From NCBI GenBank assembly GCA_021299455.1, contig JAJTGQ010000041.1:1-61453 (forward strand): a DNA stretch of 61,453 nt, read 5' to 3'. Each line of letters opens with the position of its first letter. The stretch's first letter is position 1. Of the stretch, positions 15,738 to 23,185 are shown in pieces. The notes beneath the pieces were generated by a model. It was not told the DNA's origin. It made no database searches and worked only from the letters and a program-made list of their open reading frames with translations. The stretch comes from Flammeovirgaceae bacterium. GTDB taxonomy: Bacteria > Bacteroidota > Bacteroidia > Cytophagales > Cyclobacteriaceae. The position numbers and the translations under genes are program-made.

Positions 15738-18700
15738 ATGAGTGAAGAAATACTAAGGGCGCTTACCCAACTCTTTGCAATCATCACCAAACAAGACGGT
15801 GGTGTGACTGAAAACGAGCGTCAATTTGTAATTACTTTTTTTAGAACTGAACTCGACCAAGACTCGATTAAAGAGTACCTTGAGCTATATGACAATATCT
15901 CCGGATACAGCAAGCAAGGCTCAGGAGAGGACGAAAAAAACAAGCTCACTTCCGTTAGGGACTCCGTAAAAACCCTGGGGATCTGTAAGAAAATTAACAA
16001 GACCCTTACCCAAAAACAGAAGGTGGTGGTGTTGATTAAGCTGTTAGAACTTATTGGCTCTGACAAAAACTTTACACCTCAACGCATCGAAATTATCAAC
16101 ACCGTTTCGACTGTATTTAACATCGATCAGAAAGAATACAACCTCATTGAAAAATTCATTACAGCAGAACAAATTGAGGAGCTGAATTTTTCTGATATCC
16201 TTATTTTAAATGGCGGCACAGAGAAATCCGCAGAACTTCAAAAGCATACACACGGCCACATTGCGGGCAACCTGATTTTTATGCGGGTAAGCAGTGTGGA
16301 AATGTATTTCACAAAATACCTCGGTGAAGAACTAAATATACTCAATGGATTTATCATGCAGTCCAATCGGGTGTATTTGTTTTCGCATGGAAGCACCATT
16401 AAAACACAAGCAGGGGACGCGCTTTACTATAGTGATCTGGTGGCGCACTTCAATGAAGAAATTAAAACCACCAAGCTTTCTTTTAATGCAAACGTAGAAG
16501 AATTTAAGTTCCCCAACGGAGCCATTGGACTACGGGACGTATTGATTGCAGAGGGGCCTGGCAAGTTGATCGGCATCATGGGTGCTAGTGGAGCTGGAAA
16601 AACAACGCTTCTACTAACGCTCGCTGGCTTGGAAAAACCTTCCAAAGGTGAAATTTTAATAAACGGATTTGATATCCATAATGAGAAAGACAAGATCCAA
16701 GGTGTAATCGGATTTGTCTCGCAAGATGATCTGCTCATCGAAGAATTAACAGTCTACCAGAATCTGTATTACAATGCCAAACTATGCTTTGCAACTTTCA
16801 CGGAGGCGCAACTGCATGAACGAGTGATGGAAACCCTCGAAAATCTGGGACTCGACCAGCGCAAAGACCTGACAGTAGGCAGTGTGCTCGATAAAAAAAT
16901 AAGCGGTGGACAACGCAAACGCCTCAATATTGCATTGGAACTTATTCGAGAACCAGCGATACTTTTCTTGGACGAGCCAACTTCGGGGCTGTCATCTCGC
17001 GACTCGGAAAATGTTATAGATCTGTTGAAAGAACTTTCGCTGAAAGGGAAGCTAATTTTTGTCGTTATACACCAGCCATCTTCAGATATCTATAAGATGT
17101 TCGACAAGATGATCATTATGGATACCGGAGGCTATCCGGCCTATTATGGCGCCCCCGTTGAAGCGGTCAGTTACTTTAAGAAAGCGACCCATCAGGTGGA
17201 TAGCAATCGCGGTCAATGCGAAACCTGTGGAAATGTAAACCCGGAACAGATCTTTAATATAATCGAGGCCAAAGTGGTGGATGAGTATGGTCAGCCCACC
17301 AACAAGCGCAAGGTTACTCCGCCCCAATGGCATGATAAGTACAAAGAACGATTCAAAATCAATCGTATTGAGGATGTAAAAGAAGAGCCACCCAGCACGC
17401 TCAATATCCCAAGTCGATTTAAACAAACCGCCATTTTCGCTACCCGCGATTTTCTATCAAAGCTTAGCAATAAACAATACCTGTTAATTAATTTACTGGA
17501 GGCGCCTTTGCTGGCAGCAATTCTGGCGTTTATCATTAAGTACAAAAGTGCACCGGGTGGCAAAGAGTACATATTTCGCTTCAACGATAATTTCCCGGCC
17601 TTCCTTCTGATGTCAATTATTGTAGCCCTCTTTATGGGCCTGACGGTCAGTGCCGAAGAAATTATCCGCGACCGAAAGATCTTGAAACGAGAATCGTTCT
17701 TAAATCTGAGTTGGAATAGTTATTTGATTTCTAAACTGGCCATTCTTTTCCTTCTATCGGCTATACAAACCTTAACATTCGTAATTATTGGAAATGTAAT
17801 TCTGGAAATCCACGGGATGACTTTTGCGTTTTGGTTTGTGTTGTTCACCACATCCTGTTTGGCTAACGTTTTGGGTTTAAATATTTCATCTGCTTTCAAC
17901 TCTGCGGTCACGGTTTATGTGATGATTCCGCTTTTGCTTATTCCTCAAATGATTTTGAGCGGACTACTTTTCAACTTTGACAAATTGAATGGAATCATTG
18001 CCACCAAGGGCAAAGTACCAGTGGTGGCCGATTTAATGACGTCTCGATGGGCCTACGAAGCCATGGCTACCTATCAATTCAAGAATAATGATTATGAAGC
18101 CACTCTATTTAAGTATGAAAAAGAAGAGGCAAAAGCAGATTTCAAAGCAGCCTATTTGGCCGATGAGTTAAAAAAACGGAATCTGTTTGTCTTGGAGAAC
18201 TTCGAATCAAAAAATGATTCCCTCAAGAAATTGGTTACCATGAACCTTTCTATCATCGATGACAATTTGAAGAACGAACCGTTCCGCATAGGCTTCGAAA
18301 AAATCGATCTCTCTAACGCTCTTGACCCTAAAAATTATTCAAAGGTAGTGGGTGCCTTATTGAACAACTATTTTGAGGAGTACCGAAAATACTACCAGAA
18401 AATCTATAATGAAAATGTTTCTTTGATCGAAAAGAGAATGGCATTCGATGAGAAAAATGGTGTGAATATTAACCATGAAAAGAATAAGTACTACAATGAG
18501 AGTTTGGCTGACCTGGTCAAAAACATCACGACCAAAGAACGATTACTGGAATACAAAGGAAAATTGATTCAACAAATTAATCCCATCTTTCAGGAAGCAA
18601 ATCCATCGAACGTGATGGATTACAGAACAGCCTTTTTCCTCCCCCAAAAGAATTTGGCGGGAATTAACGTGGATACCTATTGGTTTAATTTGCTGGTGAT

Positions 18701-18821
18701 CTGGATGATGGCCCTGTTATTATATATAGCTTTGTACTTTGAATGGCTCAGAAGCCTGATTGATTTATTTGGGAAAGTGAATATCCCAAATAAAGTCACG
18801 ATTCCCTTCAAAAGGAAGTAG
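15738..18821 (+). CDS. ABCG-type ABC transporter with TerB-like N-terminal domain
   Basis: This 1027-residue half-transporter has an N-terminal helical domain (1-145) resembling TerB ('LTQLFAIITKQDGGVTENER'). A beta-rich segment follows (about 150-240). The ATPase has Walker A GASGAGKTT near residue 280, signature ISGGQRKRL near 388, Walker B AILFLDEPTSGLSS near 407 and an H-loop 'VVIHQPSSD'. A C-x2-C pair (QCETCG) lies near 494. A membrane domain begins near 580 and carries a roughly 190-residue soluble, charged insert before the last helix. The fold order (ATPase before membrane domain) is that of ABCG exporters. Substrate unknown. The operon position suggests control by the Sia proteins, which is inference. 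Confidence 0.88.
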   Translation: MSEEILRALTQLFAIITKQDGGVTENERQFVITFFRTELDQDSIKEYLELYDNISGYSKQGSGEDEKNKLTSVRDSVKTLGICKKINKTLTQKQKVVVLIKLLELIGSDKNFTPQRIEIINTVSTVFNIDQKEYNLIEKFITAEQIEELNFSDILILNGGTEKSAELQKHTHGHIAGNLIFMRVSSVEMYFTKYLGEELNILNGFIMQSNRVYLFSHGSTIKTQAGDALYYSDLVAHFNEEIKTTKLSFNANVEEFKFPNGAIGLRDVLIAEGPGKLIGIMGASGAGKTTLLLTLAGLEKPSKGEILINGFDIHNEKDKIQGVIGFVSQDDLLIEELTVYQNLYYNAKLCFATFTEAQLHERVMETLENLGLDQRKDLTVGSVLDKKISGGQRKRLNIALELIREPAILFLDEPTSGLSSRDSENVIDLLKELSLKGKLIFVVIHQPSSDIYKMFDKMIIMDTGGYPAYYGAPVEAVSYFKKATHQVDSNRGQCETCGNVNPEQIFNIIEAKVVDEYGQPTNKRKVTPPQWHDKYKERFKINRIEDVKEEPPSTLNIPSRFKQTAIFATRDFLSKLSNKQYLLINLLEAPLLAAILAFIIKYKSAPGGKEYIFRFNDNFPAFLLMSIIVALFMGLTVSAEEIIRDRKILKRESFLNLSWNSYLISKLAILFLLSAIQTLTFVIIGNVILEIHGMTFAFWFVLFTTSCLANVLGLNISSAFNSAVTVYVMIPLLLIPQMILSGLLFNFDKLNGIIATKGKVPVVADLMTSRWAYEAMATYQFKNNDYEATLFKYEKEEAKADFKAAYLADELKKRNLFVLENFESKNDSLKKLVTMNLSIIDDNLKNEPFRIGFEKIDLSNALDPKNYSKVVGALLNNYFEEYRKYYQKIYNENVSLIEKRMAFDEKNGVNINHEKNKYYNESLADLVKNITTKERLLEYKGKLIQQINPIFQEANPSNVMDYRTAFFLPQKNLAGINVDTYWFNLLVIWMMALLLYIALYFEWLRSLIDLFGKVNIPNKVTIPFKRK

Positions 18822-18823
18822 AT

Positions 18824-18853
18824 TTGGTAACGTAGGCTGAATTCTTAATTTTG
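18824..18853 (+). promoter_or_regulatory. Bacteroidota promoter TTG-N19-TAATTTTG
   Basis: TTG at 18824-18826, a spacer of exactly 19 bp, and TAATTTTG at 18846-18853 match the Bacteroidota sigma-A consensus in full. The ATG of the next gene is 20 bp downstream, so the lipoprotein has its own promoter just past the ABC transporter gene. Confidence 0.7.
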
Positions 18854-18873
18854 TATAGATAATTTGATAAGTT

Positions 18874-19767
18874 ATGAGAGTATTTTTGATTGCACTACTC
18901 GCCCTTTTTTTGACGGCTTGTGGCTCGGGCAAAAAGCCTGATGAACAAGCATTTCTAAACAGTCTGGATTCTGCCAAGAGTGGGCCAACAATAGATGAAG
19001 AGGTCATAAACAGCATCCTTCAACAGATACCAAGCCCGCTGGAGATTTCGGTTCTTTTAAAGGAATCGGGAACAAAGTACAATGCGGGCATGCTAAACAC
19101 CCCTGATAATCTCTCAAAATATAACAGCAACTACAAAAAGGCGCTCAATTTGGGTGTTTTTGGTACTGATTTGGGATATACCAACATTTACGAACAGAAT
19201 CAGGACGGCATTAAATACCTTTCATCGATCAAATCTCTGGCTGACGGTCTGAATATTGGGCAATTTTTTGATATTGAGACCATAGGAAGATTGGCGACAA
19301 ACAGCAAAAATCTTGATTCTTTGTTGTTAATCACAACACAAAATTTTAATAGCATCAACCATTATTTGCAAACTCAGAGCCGTGCTAACCTAAGTGTTCT
19401 ACTGCTTATTGGGGGATGGGTGGAGGCGATGCAGATTACCTGCCAGGTAGCTGCCAAAGACCTCAAGAATAAAGAGCTTCAAGAGAAAATAGGCGAACAG
19501 AAAATAATATTAGAACAAATCGTGCTTCTGCTTTCGTTCTATAAAGATGATGCAAATATGGCATCTTTATTGAATGACATGAACGAATTGAAGGTTGCCT
19601 TTGACAAAATCAATATTACCTATACGTACAAGGAGTCTACGATGGAAATCATTGATGGTGTTGCAGTTATCAAAGACAACAGTTCTACCACGATCAATGT
19701 CACCAACGAGGATATTGAGGCGATTAGAAACTTGACGAATTTGATCAGAAATAAAATAATTGGCTAA
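18874..19767 (+). CDS. Lipoprotein of unknown function
   Basis: The 297-residue protein starts MRVFLIALLALFLTACG, a clear lipoprotein signal with Cys16. The mature part is largely helical and polar with one moderately hydrophobic stretch ('ANLSVLLLIGGWVEAMQI'). I recognise no named domain. It follows the TerB-ABC gene by 52 bp but has its own full promoter, so it may be expressed with the cluster or independently. An envelope partner of the transporter is possible but unsupported. Confidence 0.75.
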   Translation: MRVFLIALLALFLTACGSGKKPDEQAFLNSLDSAKSGPTIDEEVINSILQQIPSPLEISVLLKESGTKYNAGMLNTPDNLSKYNSNYKKALNLGVFGTDLGYTNIYEQNQDGIKYLSSIKSLADGLNIGQFFDIETIGRLATNSKNLDSLLLITTQNFNSINHYLQTQSRANLSVLLLIGGWVEAMQITCQVAAKDLKNKELQEKIGEQKIILEQIVLLLSFYKDDANMASLLNDMNELKVAFDKINITYTYKESTMEIIDGVAVIKDNSSTTINVTNEDIEAIRNLTNLIRNKIIG

Positions 19768-19787
19768 TTTTACAGAACTATCTACCT

Positions 19788-20219
19788 ATGAAAAAGGCAT
19801 TTATCATAACATTATCGTTGCTCATCATGAGCGCTGGATCCATTGATTTAATTGGCCAGTGTAACCCTGACAATTTTGCGAACGCCTGTATCCCTAAGTT
19901 GGCATCTGGCTTTAACTTTTTGAAAAGTTATAAGGTAGATGGTGAAGGTGGTTCAAAAGAAAAAGTAGAATACAGCTACGTATTTACGAAAGGCACCCAA
20001 TACATGATCAACCTTTGTGCAAATGGCGCAAACACAGACGGCATCGTAGTTACATTATTTGATTCTGGCCGTAATAAAGTTGCGTCCAGCAAAATCAACG
20101 GTCAATTTATATCTGCCATCGCTTATCCATGCAATGCTACAGGAATCTATTACATCCAATATACATTTGACGGTTCGGCCGGAAAATGTGGCGGAAGCGC
20201 GCTTGGATTTAAGCGATAA
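19788..20219 (+). CDS. Secreted hypothetical protein
   Basis: The 143-residue protein has a signal peptide (MKKAFIITLSLLIMSAG, cleavage likely after 'LIGQ') and a beta-rich mature domain with five Cys that may form disulfides ('CNPDNFANAC', 'INLCANGA', 'AYPCNATGIYYIQYTF', 'GKCGGSA'). The strand order resembles a small jelly-roll or pre-peptidase C-terminal-like domain ('GIVVTLFDSGRNKVASS'), but I cannot assign it. It lies 20 bp after the lipoprotein gene and before a strong terminator, so the two are probably co-transcribed. Confidence 0.7.
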   Translation: MKKAFIITLSLLIMSAGSIDLIGQCNPDNFANACIPKLASGFNFLKSYKVDGEGGSKEKVEYSYVFTKGTQYMINLCANGANTDGIVVTLFDSGRNKVASSKINGQFISAIAYPCNATGIYYIQYTFDGSAGKCGGSALGFKR

Positions 20220-20241
20220 AACAGAATTTCATTAGAAAATG

Positions 20242-20269
20242 AACCTTGCTTACGGCAGGGTTTTTTTTT
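20242..20269 (+). terminator. Rho-independent terminator closing the signalling cluster
   Basis: An 8-bp stem (20242-20249 with 20255-20262, one G-U pair, 5-base loop) runs into a tract of nine T. It lies 22 bp past the stop of the secreted protein gene. Confidence 0.85.
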
Positions 20270-20281
20270 ACCTTTTGATTA

Positions 20282-20920
20282 ATGGAGCAACTCACAAGCA
20301 CATTTAATTGCCAGGCGCGCTACTATAAGGTAGGTCGCATCGATGAATCTACCACACAAATTTGGTGGGTGCTTCATGGCTACGGTCAGTTAGCACAATA
20401 TTTTGTTCAAAAATTTAAAGTTCTCAGTGAAAAGGGCATTTGTGTGATTGCTCCGGAGGGTTTGTCGAAATTTTATCTGTCTGGCAATGCGGGTCGCATT
20501 GGGGCAACCTGGATGACACGCGAAAATCGAATCGCTGAAATCGAAAATTATACCAACTACCTCGACTCCATCCTAGCCATAGAACGCTCTCCCTCCCACG
20601 TCAAAACTACCTTACTAGGCTTTTCTCAAGGTGCCGCGACTGCTGTACGATGGGTCATGAACGGCAAACTGGAATTCGACCGATTAGTTTTGTGGGCAGG
20701 CCTTTTTCCTCCTGATATGGATTTTGAGAAAGGAACCCACCTTCTACAAAACAAAGAAGTGATTGAAGTACTTGGGAAGCACGATGAATTTATCACCAAA
20801 GAAAAGATAGCCGAAATGCACGACCTAAACACTCGCCTGCACTTGAATCCTGCTATAATTGAATTTGAAGGGAAGCATGAATTGGATATGGGTGTTATAG
20901 AAAAGATTGCGTTTGGCTAG
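20282..20920 (+). CDS. Alpha/beta hydrolase (carboxylesterase/phospholipase type)
   Basis: The 212-residue protein has the alpha/beta hydrolase core: oxyanion motif 'WWVLHGYGQLAQYF', nucleophile elbow GFSQGA (Ser near residue 122), an acid in 'LGKHDEFI' and a catalytic His in 'FEGKHELDM'. Length and motifs fit the small YpfH / phospholipase-carboxylesterase group, acting on esters in the cytoplasm; substrate unknown. It starts just after the previous terminator. A TACCTTTTG sequence directly upstream suggests a very short leader. Its stop overlaps that of the SDR gene by four bases (CTAG). Confidence 0.88.
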   Translation: MEQLTSTFNCQARYYKVGRIDESTTQIWWVLHGYGQLAQYFVQKFKVLSEKGICVIAPEGLSKFYLSGNAGRIGATWMTRENRIAEIENYTNYLDSILAIERSPSHVKTTLLGFSQGAATAVRWVMNGKLEFDRLVLWAGLFPPDMDFEKGTHLLQNKEVIEVLGKHDEFITKEKIAEMHDLNTRLHLNPAIIEFEGKHELDMGVIEKIAFG

Positions 20921-21678
20921 CCCTCCCTCTTCAATACAGTAGCACTGGCTTGTGCCGTTGGCAGCACCACCATGTCGGCAATCACCACATGAGAGGGCCT
21001 GGTAACGGCAAATAGAATAACATCTGCAATGTCTGCTGCGTAAAGGGGCGTTAAGCCCTGGTACACAGATTTTGCGCGCTCAGCATCTCCTTTAAATCGA
21101 ACGAGAGAAAATTCTGTGTCCACCATACCCGGATGAATGCCGGTGACTTTTATCCCAAAGGGATTGAGATCCATGCGCATGCCGTTGGTGAGTGCGTCCA
21201 CTGCAAATTTGCTGGCACAATACACATTCCCGTTTGGGTACACTTCTTTGCCGGCAATCGAGCCAATGTTGATGATATGGCCGGCCTTTCGTTCAATCAT
21301 ACCCGGTATGACTTGTTTAGACACATAGAGTAAGCCCTTTACGTTGATATCAATCATGGCGTCCCAGTCGTCCACATCTCCGGTTTGGATTGGTGCAAGC
21401 CCGTGTGCGTTGCCGGCATTGTTCACCAGCACATCAATACTTCTCCATTCCCCTGGCAGCGAGTCAATTGCTCGGACTGTTTGACTGCGGTCGCGCACAT
21501 CAAAGCTCAGTGATACAACGTCTGTGTTAAGAGCAAGCTCGTCCTTCAATTTTTTCAATCGGTCGTTTCTTCGGCCGGTGAGGATAAGTTTGAAATTGTT
21601 TACCGAAAGTAGGCGAGCAGTGGCCTCTCCAATTCCTGAGGTGCCTCCGGTGATCAGTGCTATTCTTTTTGAATTCAT
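20917..21678 (-). CDS. Short-chain dehydrogenase/reductase
   Basis: Classical SDR of 253 residues: coenzyme motif 'ITGGTSGIGEATARLL' (TGxxxGIG), 'NNAGNAHG', catalytic Ser in 'IINIGSIAGKEVYPNG', Tyr and Lys in 'YCASKFA', and 'GIHPGMVDTEF'. An Arg in 'LTGRRNDRL' favours NADP(H). The closest described group is YdfG-like 3-hydroxy acid or serine dehydrogenases, but the substrate cannot be fixed from sequence. Single gene, convergent with the hydrolase. Confidence 0.92.
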   Translation of the reverse strand: MNSKRIALITGGTSGIGEATARLLSVNNFKLILTGRRNDRLKKLKDELALNTDVVSLSFDVRDRSQTVRAIDSLPGEWRSIDVLVNNAGNAHGLAPIQTGDVDDWDAMIDINVKGLLYVSKQVIPGMIERKAGHIINIGSIAGKEVYPNGNVYCASKFAVDALTNGMRMDLNPFGIKVTGIHPGMVDTEFSLVRFKGDAERAKSVYQGLTPLYAADIADVILFAVTRPSHVVIADMVVLPTAQASATVLKREG

Positions 21679-21729
21679 TCTATTCTTCGAAATAATAAAA
21701 CAGAAATATAAAAATACGGGATATCCCTA

Positions 21730-22467
21730 CTATTGGAAGATGAGATAGACCCCAATCGTATTGGTGTTCAATCGGCTTAGTGGATCTTTATAGACACTTG
21801 CTTCATCGCCCAACATGTCAACGAGCCCTCTGGAGAATCGCAGCTCTGGTGAGAACTTGAACAACGGAAAATAAAAATCAAAACCAATACCTGCGTCCAC
21901 ACTCAAATTTCTCTTTAGAATGGGTATGGAACCAAACGAATTGCCAACATCATTTTTGCCAGACGCCTCGATAGCCGGAGTAAATCCACCTACCATGTAC
22001 ATACGTACATTGCCCCTGCGCATAGATTTAAACTTTACCAAAATTGGAAATTCAACCATGGTGGTTTCGATCAACTGAGATTGAGTGGTTCGGTTGGTGT
22101 AAAAATAAGTAAGCCGGTGAGAATAGAACCCGGCCTTGGGCATCAGCCGTAAATCGAAAAATTCGTTAAGCCGATAATTGACCAAAAAGCCCAATGAAAA
22201 ACCGGGTATAAACTGGGGTTGCACAGAATGAATGGTATCAAATTTTTTTGTGACAAACTGTTCAGAATACTTTAATTCATAGGAGGTGGTGTGTATCCCT
22301 ATTGAAAATCCATAACTGAATTTCCGTTCGTCATAGTTGGGATTATGCTGCCTCGCCCATCTAAACAACTGAGCCTGAGCAGTTGCCGAGCAACACAGTA
22401 AAATTACTGCGAACGCTACTTGACGCCCGAATAGAGACTGCTGATGCCAAATGTTAGCGCCTTGCAT
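21730..22467 (-). CDS. porT: PorT family outer-membrane protein (type IX secretion)
   Basis: The 245-residue protein has a signal peptide ending near 'CCSATAQAQ' and alternating amphipathic strands of an outer-membrane beta-barrel, ending in aromatic residues ('NTIGVYLIFQ'). Its place directly after ubiE is typical of porT in Bacteroidota. PorT is needed for type IX secretion in Porphyromonas. The ATG at 22467 lies inside ubiE (52-bp overlap). No later Met precedes the signal peptide, so the overlap is probably real and the genes are translationally coupled. Confidence 0.82.
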   Translation of the reverse strand: MQGANIWHQQSLFGRQVAFAVILLCCSATAQAQLFRWARQHNPNYDERKFSYGFSIGIHTTSYELKYSEQFVTKKFDTIHSVQPQFIPGFSLGFLVNYRLNEFFDLRLMPKAGFYSHRLTYFYTNRTTQSQLIETTMVEFPILVKFKSMRRGNVRMYMVGGFTPAIEASGKNDVGNSFGSIPILKRNLSVDAGIGFDFYFPLFKFSPELRFSRGLVDMLGDEASVYKDPLSRLNTNTIGVYLIFQ

Positions 22468-23138
22468 GATGTATTTTTATAACCTAACTCAGCTAAAATC
22501 GAAATAAAATCTTCCCCATCCGGAAAAGCCTTCACTGAATCCGGAAGGTAAGTATATGCTGCGGAATCTTTGGATAACACTTTCCCCACAGCCGGTGTAA
22601 CAAGCTTAAAATAGAATTGATACAAAGGCTTAAAGTACCATGTGGTAGGCTTTGAGAACTCCAGAATGACCACCCTACCCCCTGGTTTTAAAACTCTCAA
22701 CATCTCGGCTAATCCTTGCCTTAAATTTTCAAAGTTCCTCACTCCAAAGGCAACGATAATGGCATCGAACTTATTGCTATCAAAGGGCAGATTCTCGGAA
22801 TCTCCGGTTCTCAATTCAATAACATGATCCAATTTCTTAGCCACCAGTTTCTTTCGTCCCACCTCCAACATGCCTTCAGAAATATCGACCCCGATGACTT
22901 GGGTGGGATTTAGTTTCATCGCATGGATGGCAAAATCCCCCGTGCCCGTAGCCACATCGAGAATTAATTTTGGGCTACTTTTTTCTAACAATTGAATGGC
23001 CTGCTTCCTCCAGCCAATGTCTATTCCAAAACTTAGAAAATGGTTTAAGAAATCATAGTTGCCACTGATGGTGTCGAACATTTTCGCCACCTGCTTCTTC
23101 TTACCGGATGGATCGTTCTTGTAGGGTACAACTTCCAA
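22416..23138 (-). CDS. ubiE: Demethylmenaquinone methyltransferase
   Basis: UbiE/MenG C-methylates demethylmenaquinone using SAM, the last step of menaquinone synthesis. The 240-residue protein has the family signatures 'MFDTISGNYDFLNHFLSFGID', seen as MFDTISGNYDFLNH and LSFGID, the SAM motif 'LDVATGTGDFAI', and the second motif 'RVLKPGGRVVILEFSKP'. Bacteroidota respire with menaquinone, so menG is the functional equivalent. It overlaps porT at its 3' end and the two form an operon. Confidence 0.95.
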   Translation of the reverse strand: MEVVPYKNDPSGKKKQVAKMFDTISGNYDFLNHFLSFGIDIGWRKQAIQLLEKSSPKLILDVATGTGDFAIHAMKLNPTQVIGVDISEGMLEVGRKKLVAKKLDHVIELRTGDSENLPFDSNKFDAIIVAFGVRNFENLRQGLAEMLRVLKPGGRVVILEFSKPTTWYFKPLYQFYFKLVTPAVGKVLSKDSAAYTYLPDSVKAFPDGEDFISILAELGYKNTSCKALTFGISSLYSGVK

Positions 23139-23185
23139 TTTAATGCTGATTTGGTTTATGGAATTAGTAAAGTCTGCAAGCTAAG

